DNA from: Chlamydiota bacterium
Lineage (GTDB): Bacteria; Chlamydiota; Chlamydiia; Chlamydiales; Rhabdochlamydiaceae
Assembly: GCA_022614855.1 (NCBI GenBank)
Contig: JAKEHU010000018.1
Span: 1-58,255, forward strand
Length of the DNA: 58,255 nucleotides
Reading direction: 5' to 3'
The notes under the pieces were generated by a model that had not been told where the DNA came from, did no database searches, and was given only the letters and a program-made list of their open reading frames with translations. Each line of letters opens with the position of its first letter. Positions within the stretch are counted from its first letter, which is position 1. Positions 35,002 to 42,698 of the stretch are shown piece by piece. Made by a program: the position numbers and the translations under genes.

Positions 35002-35457
35002 ATGATAACTATGAAAGAAAATAGATCTTTGCTTATCTGCATTGTCTCCTTATTTGTCATAGCTATCTTAATCATTTTCCCCTCTAGCCCTTCTTTTGCC
35101 CTTGTAACATTAGACGAGATGATGTCTCAAGATGAGCAAAAACAAACAGGAGTTACTAAATTAAGTCCAAATCAAAAAAAACTTTTGGAAAAATGGATTG
35201 ATGACCATTTTACAAAAAAAATTGCAAATAATACAGAAACATCCACTCTAATTTTAAATATTGGGAGAGGAAAAGTCCTCCAACTTTCCAATGGATTTTA
35301 TTATGAAATTGCACCAGAAGATCAAGAATACTCTTCTTCTTGGCTTACTCCAACTGCAATTCAAATCAAGGAAGGAGATGATCCCGACTTTCCCCTTTTG
35401 CTTAAAAATATGAGGACGGGGACCACTGTAAGAGGAAAAAAATTGGAACATTTATAA
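35002..35457 (+). CDS. Small exported protein, function unknown
   Basis: 151 aa. A signal peptide or membrane anchor (SLLICIVSLFVIAILIIFPSS) is followed by an approximately 115-residue extracytoplasmic part with no Cys, containing NQKKLLEKWIDDHF and LNIGRGKVLQLSNGFYYEIAPEDQ. I do not recognise the family. Starts at 35002 or 35011 are both ATG. Its TAA stop is the left terminus of the next palindromic repeat. It lies upstream of dsbB copy 2 on the same strand, but has no CxxC and is not a DsbA. Confidence 0.7.
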   Translation: MITMKENRSLLICIVSLFVIAILIIFPSSPSFALVTLDEMMSQDEQKQTGVTKLSPNQKKLLEKWIDDHFTKKIANNTETSTLILNIGRGKVLQLSNGFYYEIAPEDQEYSSSWLTPTAIQIKEGDDPDFPLLLKNMRTGTTVRGKKLEHL

Positions 35458-35628
35458 GAGACTGTTGTCGAATTAAGCTTCTGTTGATTTTTGGGTTCTT
35501 TTGAGCTGCTTTTCAACTTCAAATTGCAGGGGTAATATCAACTTCGTATATGACCCCTGCAATTTGAATCGAAAATCAGCCAAAATAATCCCGAAAATCG
35601 ACGAAGTCTTAATTCGACAACAGTCTCT
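35457..35628. repeat. 172-bp nested palindrome before dsbB copy 2
   Basis: Perfect 21-bp outer arms (35457-35477 and 35608-35628, AGAGACTGTTGTCG...). Nested inner arms near 35520-35537 and 35560-35575 pair CAAATTGCAGGGGT with ACCCCTGCAATTTG. Its first base is the last base of the upstream TAA stop. The right half recurs at window positions 1-79. Confidence 0.88.
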
Positions 35629-35644
35629 AAGGTGAGATAGATTT

Positions 35645-36073
35645 ATGAATAAATTTATAAAAAAAAATGGCCTTCTTTTATCTTGGCTTATTGCTTGCAT
35701 TGCATCGCTGGGCAGCATTCTTCTAAGTGAAGGAAGGGATATGGAACCCTGTCTTTTGTGCTGGTATCAGAGAATTGCCATCTTTCCTTTAGTAATTATT
35801 TTAGCAATTGCTTTCTGGAAAAAAGTTATTGCAATCATTCCCTATATACTCCCTCTTACACTAATCGGACTTATTTTTTCTTTATTGCAACTTCTCATAC
35901 AAGAAATTCCCCATTTAGAAACTCTGATTTGCAAAAACACTGTCTGCATCCAAAAACCACTCTTAGGTCAGCTGACCTTTCCTCTCCTGTCTCTCGCAAC
36001 ATTTATCCTGCTAAATGGACTGCTCATCTGGACTTATCATGTAAACAAAAGGAAATTCTGGGATCTGCGCTGA
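35645..36073 (+). CDS. Disulfide bond formation protein B-like (BdbC type), copy 2
   Basis: 142 aa with four membrane segments. The first loop has EPCLLCWYQR, the DsbB-family CxxC followed by a conserved Gln-Arg. The second loop has CKNTVC. It is shorter than copy 1 at 6422 and closer to the BdbC pattern. A role in re-oxidising a periplasmic thiol oxidase is inferred; chlamydial envelopes rely heavily on disulfide cross-linking. No dsbA-like gene adjoins it. Confidence 0.87.
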   Translation: MNKFIKKNGLLLSWLIACIASLGSILLSEGRDMEPCLLCWYQRIAIFPLVIILAIAFWKKVIAIIPYILPLTLIGLIFSLLQLLIQEIPHLETLICKNTVCIQKPLLGQLTFPLLSLATFILLNGLLIWTYHVNKRKFWDLR

Positions 36074-36119
36074 ATTTTCTATTAGATTTTTTTCGAGTAA
36101 AGCGGGTTTCGAGAGAAGT

Positions 36120-36542
36120 CTATTCTTTTTTGAGGATTATGTATGTCGAAGCAATTTTATCGTGAAGGGTCTGCTTTTTTTTAGTGAAAAAAATCAAAAG
36201 AAATCCAACTCCAAATAAAATCCTAGAAACGATTTTTCCAAAAAAACGGCTTGTTGCTCTCAAAAAAGAAATTTTCTTTCCAAGTTGGTCTACTACTTTT
36301 ATCTGCATGATCTTCTTTCCAATCGTACCTTGCAGAGAAGAGCTTTCAAACAATGCATTATAGAGCCAAGCAATCAAAAAAAGTGCACCAAACCACCAAA
36401 ATCCAACCATGGGCAAGCTTTGGAGAACTCTTCGTAGAGGCTCTATTGCCAAAGCCATTCCAGTTAAAAAATAGAGAAAAAAGATACAACAAGTATCGAT
36501 GACAAAAGCAAAAAATCTTTTCAATGGTCCAACATAGGTCAT
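36120..36542 (-). CDS. RDD family membrane protein
   Basis: 140 aa with three or so membrane segments. The family features are R9 and D15 in LKRFFAFVIDTCCIF, and QGTIGKKIMQIKVVDQLGKKISFLRATSRF. RDD proteins are small inner-membrane proteins with unclear transport roles. The start overlaps the upstream gene's stop by 4 bases (ATGA), so the two are translated together. Confidence 0.85.
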   Translation of the reverse strand: MTYVGPLKRFFAFVIDTCCIFFLYFLTGMALAIEPLRRVLQSLPMVGFWWFGALFLIAWLYNALFESSSLQGTIGKKIMQIKVVDQLGKKISFLRATSRFFGKIVSRILFGVGFLLIFFTKKKQTLHDKIASTYIILKKE

Positions 36543-37000
36543 ATTGATTGAAACATCTCTTTAAACTGTTCTTGCAGAGAAGATGGGATTACCTCTTCAA
36601 TCCCCGACTTGTCATACATGAGAAAATAGGTACATGCAATCATGATGCCAAAAGAAGGGCTAAATATTCCCACTACCAATCCAAGGCCACAAACGACCGA
36701 TCGTTTAACAGAGAGAAATGCCTTAGATAATAGATCTCTAACTCGTTTTACTTTCCCCAAGGTGAATAGAGTTAAACAGGACATTAGAAAAAGCATAGTA
36801 AAAGAATAGAGAATCCATAAAAAATCAGCTGAAAATAAAAGAGAAAAAAAGAGACGAGTGATGATAGATGAAATGAGTTGATTTTTCCCTGATTTTTCTT
36901 TCGCTTCAGGAGGGGATTTTTCGAGCTCAAAAACTTCGGTCTGGATATCTTCTCGTTCAACTCTCATCTTTTCTCGCACAAAAAGTTCTTGAATTACCAT
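36539..37000 (-). CDS. Small membrane protein, function unknown
   Basis: 153 aa. A charged N-terminal 45 residues (Glu/Lys-rich) is followed by hydrophobic stretches at about residues 48-82 and 100-126, the first probably two spans close together. I know no family for it. It is coupled to the RDD gene by ATGA and starts 10 bases after the sthA stop, suggesting an sthA-this gene-RDD transcript. An internal ATG at 36967 is an alternative start. Confidence 0.65.
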   Translation of the reverse strand: MVIQELFVREKMRVEREDIQTEVFELEKSPPEAKEKSGKNQLISSIITRLFFSLLFSADFLWILYSFTMLFLMSCLTLFTLGKVKRVRDLLSKAFLSVKRSVVCGLGLVVGIFSPSFGIMIACTYFLMYDKSGIEEVIPSSLQEQFKEMFQSI

Positions 37001-37009
37001 TTTTTCAAT

Positions 37010-38407
37010 TTATCTTCTATGCTTAATTTTATTAAACCCATTTAATGCTGCGATCCGATATCCCTCAGCATACGTGGGATAATTGAATATCTGATCGATA
37101 AAATAATCAATTCTTGCATTAAAACTCATCGCCACTTGCCCAATATGAATCACTTCCGTTGCCTCTCTTCCAATAATATGAATTCCTAGAATTTCAAGCG
37201 TATCAACATGGAATAACAGCTTAAACATCCCTGGATCATTTCCAATAATCTGATTGCGGGCAATTTCATAGTAATATGCCCTGCCAATTTCATATCGAAA
37301 GCCAAGTTCTTTGAGTTGTTCTTCAGTATAACCACAGGATGAAATTTCGGGAATGGTATAAATGCCGATTGGATAAAAGCTGGGAAAATGGTGAGTTTGC
37401 ATACCAAAAGCATGACGCATTGCAAGTCTTCCCTGTTCCATACTTGTTGCAGCAAGAGCTGGAGGTCCAATCACATCTCCTGCAGCATAAATATTTGCTA
37501 CAACCGTTTGAAAAAGAGCATTTACAGGAATATATCCGCTACTGTCTAAAATGATCCCTGCATTATCCGGTTTAAGACGATCGACATCTGCTACCCTACC
37601 CAAAGCATAAAGCAACATTTCAGCTTTAAAAGTAGTTCCATCTGAACATTCTACCACAACCCCTTCAATCGTTTTTACAATGTTGCTTGCCATTTTGTTT
37701 CCAACCATTTTTAATCCAATTTCTCCTAAAGATTTCTGTAGATGCATTCCAATTTCTTTATCGAGAAGAGGAAGAATATGCTCTCTTTTATCGATTACAA
37801 TGACCTCCGTGCCAAGAGCTGCAAAAAAACTTGCATATTCAGCACCGACAATTCCACCGCCAAGTACAATCAATGTTTTCGGCAGATGATCAATGGATAA
37901 AAGCCTGGTTGAATCCAATACTTTTTCATGATCAAAAGGAACATTCAAAGGGTTGCGTGGTTTAGATCCAGTTGCAATTAAAATACAATCTCCTTTTATG
38001 CGATATTGCAACCGATTTTCACGATCATGCACGAGAAGATGGTGTTTATCTTCGAATTCTGCAACCCCATGAATCAATTGAATTTTATTTTTGTTAAATT
38101 GCTTTTCTAAATTTTTTCGCTGTTCATCCAAAACTCGGGTGAGTCTAAAATTGAGATCATTAATGGAAATTTGCTGCTTGATCTTAGCTTTTCCATAAAA
38201 ACTTTTTTTATAAAAATCTGTTAAATCTAAAATGGCCTCCCTTAGAGATTTAGAGGGAATCGTGGCTGAATTGAGAGAGGACCCGCCCGGAAATTTGTCC
38301 TTTTCAATGACAATCACCGATTTCCCCAATTTTGCGGCTTGGATTGCCCCCTTTTGCCCTGCAGGGCCTGAACCAACGACCAGTAAATCTGCGCGCAGCT
38401 CTTCCAC
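37010..38407 (-). CDS. sthA: Soluble pyridine nucleotide transhydrogenase (SthA-like flavoprotein)
   Basis: 465 aa. FAD-binding VVGSGPAGQKGAIQAAKLGK, NAD-binding VLGGGIVGAEYASFFAALG, and the C-terminal dimer domain. At the position of the CxxxxC redox pair of dihydrolipoyl dehydrogenase it reads GGSSLNSATIPSKSLR, with no Cys, and the C-terminal half (IYTIPEISS, EVIHIGQVAMSF, NYPTYAEGYRIAALNGFN) follows E. coli SthA. It would exchange reducing power between NADPH and NADH. It starts with GTG and is divergent from rpmB. Confidence 0.85.
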   Translation of the reverse strand: MEELRADLLVVGSGPAGQKGAIQAAKLGKSVIVIEKDKFPGGSSLNSATIPSKSLREAILDLTDFYKKSFYGKAKIKQQISINDLNFRLTRVLDEQRKNLEKQFNKNKIQLIHGVAEFEDKHHLLVHDRENRLQYRIKGDCILIATGSKPRNPLNVPFDHEKVLDSTRLLSIDHLPKTLIVLGGGIVGAEYASFFAALGTEVIVIDKREHILPLLDKEIGMHLQKSLGEIGLKMVGNKMASNIVKTIEGVVVECSDGTTFKAEMLLYALGRVADVDRLKPDNAGIILDSSGYIPVNALFQTVVANIYAAGDVIGPPALAATSMEQGRLAMRHAFGMQTHHFPSFYPIGIYTIPEISSCGYTEEQLKELGFRYEIGRAYYYEIARNQIIGNDPGMFKLLFHVDTLEILGIHIIGREATEVIHIGQVAMSFNARIDYFIDQIFNYPTYAEGYRIAALNGFNKIKHRR

Positions 38408-38460
38408 CTTATACCTACATCTTTTACATGGTAAATTTTAATTTAAGATTCTCAATATTG

Positions 38461-38489
38461 TTGTTCAATAAGAATTGAGCTGGTATGAT
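38461..38489 (+). promoter_or_regulatory. Candidate promoter of rpmB
   Basis: TTGTTC (38461-38466) and TATGAT (38484-38489) with a 17-base spacer. AAAGGAG at 38501-38507 precedes the ATG at 38515. Confidence 0.5.
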
Positions 38490-38514
38490 CATCGGGGTAT
38501 AAAGGAGTTTTTTT

Positions 38515-38796
38515 ATGTCCAAAACCTGTCAAATAACAGGAAAACGGCCTCGACCTGGAAATCAATATGCCCTTCGAGGAATTGCAAAAAAGAAAAAAGG
38601 CATTGGATTAAAAATAACGGGGATAAAAAAGAGAAGATTTCAACCAAATCTTGTTAAAAAACGCTTTTATATTCCTGAAGAAAACCGATTTGTCACTCTC
38701 CGCGTAAGTACGCAGGGAATGCGCATCATTGACAAACTGGGAATCAGCCCCGCTATAAGAAAGGCTAAAAGCGAAAAGCTAAAGGCTAAAATTTAA
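38515..38796 (+). CDS. rpmB: Ribosomal protein L28
   Basis: 93 aa. SKTCQITGKRPRPGNQYALRG, KKKKGIGLKITGIKKRRFQPN and ENRFVTLRVSTQGMRIIDKLG are L28 blocks. The last 12 or so residues (KAKSEKLKAKI) come from AAAGGCT-type heptanucleotide repeats and extend the protein slightly beyond the roughly 89-aa Chlamydia L28 I remember. Strong Shine-Dalgarno AAAGGAG. Confidence 0.96.
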   Translation: MSKTCQITGKRPRPGNQYALRGIAKKKKGIGLKITGIKKRRFQPNLVKKRFYIPEENRFVTLRVSTQGMRIIDKLGISPAIRKAKSEKLKAKI

Positions 38797-38808
38797 AGGC
38801 GAAAATAC
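38760..38808 (+). repeat. Heptanucleotide tandem repeat across the rpmB stop codon, 7 units
   Basis: Units AAAGGCT, AAAAGCG, AAAAGCT, AAAGGCT, AAAATTT, AAAGGCG, AAAATAC. The L28 TAA lies at 38794-38796 inside the array. The array also occupies the region where the next gene (PLD family) should have its start signals. Confidence 0.85.
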
Positions 38809-38824
38809 GAAAAATAAGAAAGCG

Positions 38825-39817
38825 ATCGCTCTATCTCTTATAATTGGGGGATATGTTTGGCTCGTCTGTCACTGCGTTTCTTATCCCTCTCTTCCAACTA
38901 AAAAAAATCCAATCTGTTTTTTTTCTAGCCATAAAGATGATTTAAAAAAAGTTTTTCTCGAAGCCATAAAAAAAGCAAAAAAATCGATTTGGCTCCAAAT
39001 TTATGCGCTAACAGATGAGGAGGTCATTCATCTTTTAAAGAAAAAAGGGGCAGAAGGAATAGACATTCTTCTATTTTATGATCCTTCCGGTTCAAAAGAG
39101 ATCCAAGAAAAACTTTCCGATCGATTTCCTTGCTTTCCCATCTTATGCAATGGATTAATGCACCGAAAAATTCTTGTCATCGATAAACGGATCGTCTTCA
39201 TAGGAACTGCCAATTTAACAGAATCTTCCTTGAAATTGCATGAAAATCTAGTAGTGGGGATCCATTCCAAAGATTTGTCTCAATTTTTCATTGAATCTAT
39301 TAAAACTTCACACTTTACTAAAATTGCAAAGCAATTTTGCAGGGCATTTCTCCTACCTAATCTTGAAAATGAACCTTTGCAGACAATCCTGAAAACGATT
39401 GAAAAAGCAAAAAAATCGATCTATGTTGCTCTCTTTACCTTGACACATGAGACAATAGTAGATTCACTTATCGCAGCAAAAAGAAGGGGTATCGATGTGC
39501 GCATTATCATTGACTACTATGCTGGAAGAGGAGCTGGAAAACCTGTAATTCTCAAACTTGCACAAGAAAAAATCCCCTTTTACCTCAGCCAAGGAGGCGA
39601 GCTTTTGCATCATAAATGGGCTTATATCGACCGAAAAAAGTTGATCTTAGGCTCTGCAAACTGGACCAAAGCAGCCTTTCAAAAAAATCAGGATTGCGTC
39701 CTCTTTCTCTCCAAACTCTCCTCAAACCAAAAAAAGTATTTAGATTCTCTCTGGCATCGTTTAGAATCTCTTGGAACTTGTATTGATTCTCCCGATATTT
39801 TATATCAAAACTTATGA
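38825..39817 (+). CDS. Phospholipase D-superfamily protein; start codon unresolved
   Basis: Two HKD motifs: HRKILVIDKRIVFIGTANLT (about 39161) and HHKWAYIDRKKLILGSANWT (about 39608). This two-motif layout is that of PLD-type phosphodiesterases; the order rpmB then PLD matches Chlamydia. The coding frame is continuous from about 38801 and gives a good signal peptide (KKAIALSLIIGGYVWLVCH) and the first half of the fold, but contains no ATG, GTG or TTG until the ATG at 39158, which sits right before the first HKD His. The coordinate given is an ATC, a placeholder. Alternatively, an SD-led ATG at 38853 in another frame could join after an A-run near 38899. Confidence 0.7.
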   Translation: MALSLIIGGYVWLVCHCVSYPSLPTKKNPICFFSSHKDDLKKVFLEAIKKAKKSIWLQIYALTDEEVIHLLKKKGAEGIDILLFYDPSGSKEIQEKLSDRFPCFPILCNGLMHRKILVIDKRIVFIGTANLTESSLKLHENLVVGIHSKDLSQFFIESIKTSHFTKIAKQFCRAFLLPNLENEPLQTILKTIEKAKKSIYVALFTLTHETIVDSLIAAKRRGIDVRIIIDYYAGRGAGKPVILKLAQEKIPFYLSQGGELLHHKWAYIDRKKLILGSANWTKAAFQKNQDCVLFLSKLSSNQKKYLDSLWHRLESLGTCIDSPDILYQNL

Positions 39818-40407
39818 GCCTATTTTCTATCTCCTTATCCCTTTTTTTACTCATGGATCCGATTGGAAATGTCCCTCTTTTTATTGCCATCTTGAAAGAA
39901 GTTGATCCAAAGAAACAGCGCAAGATCATCATACGCGAACTGATAATTGCTTTTTTTGCCATTCTCCTCTTTTATCTTGTGGGTGATGCCCTTCTCAGCT
40001 TGCTTCACATCTCTCAACAAAGCGTTTTGATTTCCGGTGGGATTATCTTATTTTTAATTGCCATAAAAATGATTTTTCCTCGTTCAAACCATGAAAAAAA
40101 AGTTCAAATACATGAAAAACCATTCATCGTTCCTTTGGCAATTCCCCTTGTAGCGGGACCTGCTGTACTTGCTACCGTTATGATCTATTCTAGACAAGAA
40201 ATCGCTACTCTTACTGTCATCGGCGGAATCTTTCTCGCCTGGATTTTTTCTACAATCATCCTTCTTTTTTCTCCCATCCTACAAAAAGCTCTTGGCAATA
40301 AGGGTATCATTGCCTGCGAAAGATTGATGGGACTTCTTCTTACCATGATTGCAGTCCAAATGTTTTTAGATGGTTATTCTCATTTCTTCACTAGATCTAT
40401 TGCATGA
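39814..40407 (+). CDS. MarC/UPF0056 family membrane protein
   Basis: 197 aa with six membrane segments. LLMDPIGNVPLFIAIL near the N-terminus and PLAIPLVAGPAVLATVMI in the middle are the family signatures. Function unknown (not a proven drug transporter). It overlaps the PLD stop and the truA start by 4 bases each, so the PLD-marC-truA-map genes form a tight run. Confidence 0.9.
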   Translation: MSLFSISLSLFLLMDPIGNVPLFIAILKEVDPKKQRKIIIRELIIAFFAILLFYLVGDALLSLLHISQQSVLISGGIILFLIAIKMIFPRSNHEKKVQIHEKPFIVPLAIPLVAGPAVLATVMIYSRQEIATLTVIGGIFLAWIFSTIILLFSPILQKALGNKGIIACERLMGLLLTMIAVQMFLDGYSHFFTRSIA

Positions 40408-41195
40408 AAAACATTAAATGCACGGTTTTCTATCTAGGAACAAGCTATTTTGGATGGCAAAAGACAAAAGCAGGCCCTTCTATTGAAGAAACTTTAGAAA
40501 ATTGTCTAAAACAAATTCTTCAGGAAAAAATCCATCTTCAAGCAGCAAGTAGAACAGATCGCGGAGTCCATGCCAAAGAACAGATCATCAATTTTTTCAC
40601 TTCCAAAACCATCTCCTTAAATCTACTCATGAAGAGCATGAATAGAATGTTGCCAAAGGACATTGCTGTAAAAGAACTTGCACAAGCTTCTCCTCATTTT
40701 CACCCTACTTTGGATTGTACAGCTAAAGAATATGGCTACTGGATTTGCAATGGTTCTTATCAACTTCCTTTTCATCAATCGACTTCTTGGCATCACATTC
40801 CTCTCCTTTCTCTTGAAAAAATGAAAGAAGCTGCTCTTTATTTCATCGGAACCCATGATTTTTCCGCTTTTTGCAATCTTCCTATTAAAAATCCAAATGA
40901 TGCAATTCGAACCATTCATGAAATTTCCATTGAGGAAGAAGAAAATCGAATATCCATTCGCATTAAAGGAAGTTTTTTTCTATACAAAATGGTAAGAAAT
41001 ATTGTTGGCACTCTTGTATTTGCAGGAAGTGGCAAAATCTCACCTGATTCCATCCCTTCCATTCTAAGAAGTAGAAAACGGTCTCAAGCAAAAATTACTG
41101 CACCCGCTCATGGCCTCTTTTTAACCAAAGTTTTTTATGAAAATAGCCATGAAATTACACCTCATGTAGACTTGAAGAATGATTACAAGAAATGA
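40404..41195 (+). CDS. truA: tRNA pseudouridine(38-40) synthase
   Basis: 263 aa. It makes pseudouridine in the anticodon arm. LGTSYFGWQ near the N-terminus, the catalytic ASRTDRGVHAKEQ, and FLYKMVRNIVGTLVFAG near the C-terminus are conserved. It overlaps map by 17 bases. Confidence 0.95.
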   Translation: MKNIKCTVFYLGTSYFGWQKTKAGPSIEETLENCLKQILQEKIHLQAASRTDRGVHAKEQIINFFTSKTISLNLLMKSMNRMLPKDIAVKELAQASPHFHPTLDCTAKEYGYWICNGSYQLPFHQSTSWHHIPLLSLEKMKEAALYFIGTHDFSAFCNLPIKNPNDAIRTIHEISIEEEENRISIRIKGSFFLYKMVRNIVGTLVFAGSGKISPDSIPSILRSRKRSQAKITAPAHGLFLTKVFYENSHEITPHVDLKNDYKK

Positions 41196-42048
41196 TCAAT
41201 GTTGGTGCGGTAGTGGAAAAAAATGGAAAAAATGCCATTTCCCACAAAAATTGCATCCCTCTTCTGAAATTGCCAAAAAATACCACAAACAATACGGGAT
41301 TATTTTAAAAAATGAGTTGCAAATCGAAGGGATCCGCAAAGCTTGCAAACTCTCTGCTCAGATTTTAGATGCTACTTGCAAAAAAGCAAAAAAAGGAGTT
41401 ACGACAGAAGAATTAAACCAATTTGCTCATCAGCTTCACCTGGATGCAGGAGCAATTCCTGCTCCTCTTGGTTATGGATCGCCTCCTTATCCAAAAAGCA
41501 TATGCACTTCGCTAAATGATGTGATCTGCCATGGAATCCCCGATGACACTCCACTCATGGAAGGAGATATTTTGAACATCGATATCAGCTGCATTCTCCA
41601 TGGATTTTTTGGAGATTGCAGCGCCATGGTAGCAATTGGCACAGTTGATCCAGAAAAAACACATGTGATGGAGGTATCGCGGGAGTGTTTATACAGGGCA
41701 ATAAAAATTTTGCAACCAGGTGTTTTGATCTCAAAAATCGGAGATGAAATTGAATCTTATGCAAACTCGCAAAACTGTTCGGTTGTCAACCAATTTGTAG
41801 GTCATGGCATAGGAACTGAATTTCATGAACCTCCACAAGTTCCCCACCACTATAACCATGTTCATATTCCATTAGCTCCGGGAATGACCTTTACGATTGA
41901 ACCGATGATCAATGTAGGAGTTCGCACAGCTGTCATCGATCCTCATAACCATTGGACTGCACGCACTGCAGACGGCAAACCTAGCGCGCAATGGGAACAT
42001 ACGATATTAATTACAGAAAGTGGTCACGAAATTCTAACGAAACTTTAA
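41179..42048 (+). CDS. map: Methionine aminopeptidase with N-terminal SEC-C zinc motif
   Basis: 289 aa. It removes the initiator Met from new proteins. Residues 8-20 are CWCGSGKKWKKCH, a SEC-C-type zinc motif that may tether it to the ribosome. The catalytic fold from about residue 45 carries the metal ligands in NIDISCI, HGFFGDCSAM, VGHGIGTEFHEPP, TIEPMINVG and QWEHTILITE. It is convergent with the next gene, overlapping by 4 bases. Confidence 0.95.
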   Translation: MITRNDQCWCGSGKKWKKCHFPQKLHPSSEIAKKYHKQYGIILKNELQIEGIRKACKLSAQILDATCKKAKKGVTTEELNQFAHQLHLDAGAIPAPLGYGSPPYPKSICTSLNDVICHGIPDDTPLMEGDILNIDISCILHGFFGDCSAMVAIGTVDPEKTHVMEVSRECLYRAIKILQPGVLISKIGDEIESYANSQNCSVVNQFVGHGIGTEFHEPPQVPHHYNHVHIPLAPGMTFTIEPMINVGVRTAVIDPHNHWTARTADGKPSAQWEHTILITESGHEILTKL

Positions 42049-42698
42049 AACTGCAGCTCTAAAAACTCTTTTTCTTCTTTTTCTTTTGAATTTTTTTTCG
42101 TTTCCTTTGAAAAGGTAGAGCTGATCTCTTCGAGAAGCACAATTTCTTCATTAAGTTGCTGTTGTTCTACAAGAAGCTCTTCTATTTGGCGAAAAAGTTT
42201 TTCTCCATTTTGGTCAACTTCTTCATTTTTCACATCTGATGCTGGTATCTGTTTTTGTTTTTCTAGCTCCACTTCTAGAAAATATTTTTGCTGTCTTGTC
42301 TGATCCAATTCTCCTAAGGCTTCTTGAAGAGACGTTTGCAAAGATTGTACTAACCTCTTTTGCTCACCTACATCCACTTCATGTTCTTCTTTCAATTTGC
42401 GAAGCTTCACTTCATTTTCTTGAAGTTCATTTTGTAGTCCAAGTTTTTGCATTTGCAAATTGCGCATAGAGGATTGCATCCGAAGAAATTCTTGCTGTGC
42501 TTCTTCTTCCTTGTATTTTTTCTCAGTAAAAAGAGAAGAGATTTCCATTAAACCTAAAATTGAAATTATAATACTGAGTAGAAAAGAAATTATGAGTAAA
42601 ATGTGAGAGGAGAAGAGAAGGTAAAAAAGAACAGAGAGAAAAAGAAAAAACGGGCCAAGGCCACCCCAGAAAAAAATCTTATTTATTTTCCAATCCAT
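42045..42698 (-). CDS. Coiled-coil protein with bilobed membrane anchor (Inc-like)
   Basis: 217 aa from the ATG at 42698 (a TTG at 42707 is the alternative). Residues about 8-50 hold two hydrophobic spans separated by only a few residues (IFFWGGLGPFFLFLSVLFYLL, then ILLIISFLLSIIISILGLM), the bilobed pattern of chlamydial inclusion membrane proteins. Residues 60-195 are strongly predicted coiled coil (repeated Leu/Gln/Glu heptads). From memory, Chlamydia has the Inc protein CT850 beside map, so the position fits, but I see no sequence proof of homology. Overlaps the upstream M20 peptidase gene by 20 bases. Confidence 0.65.
   Translation of the reverse strand: MDWKINKIFFWGGLGPFFLFLSVLFYLLFSSHILLIISFLLSIIISILGLMEISSLFTEKKYKEEEAQQEFLRMQSSMRNLQMQKLGLQNELQENEVKLRKLKEEHEVDVGEQKRLVQSLQTSLQEALGELDQTRQQKYFLEVELEKQKQIPASDVKNEEVDQNGEKLFRQIEELLVEQQQLNEEIVLLEEISSTFSKETKKNSKEKEEKEFLELQF

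Noticed and set aside
35002-35457. Small exported protein as a DsbA partner of dsbB copy 2
   Set aside because: It has no CxxC motif, no cysteine in the mature part, and is too short for a thioredoxin fold.
37010-38407. Dihydrolipoyl dehydrogenase (lpdA) for the flavoprotein
   Set aside because: The CxxxxC redox pair is absent and the C-terminal sequence follows SthA instead.
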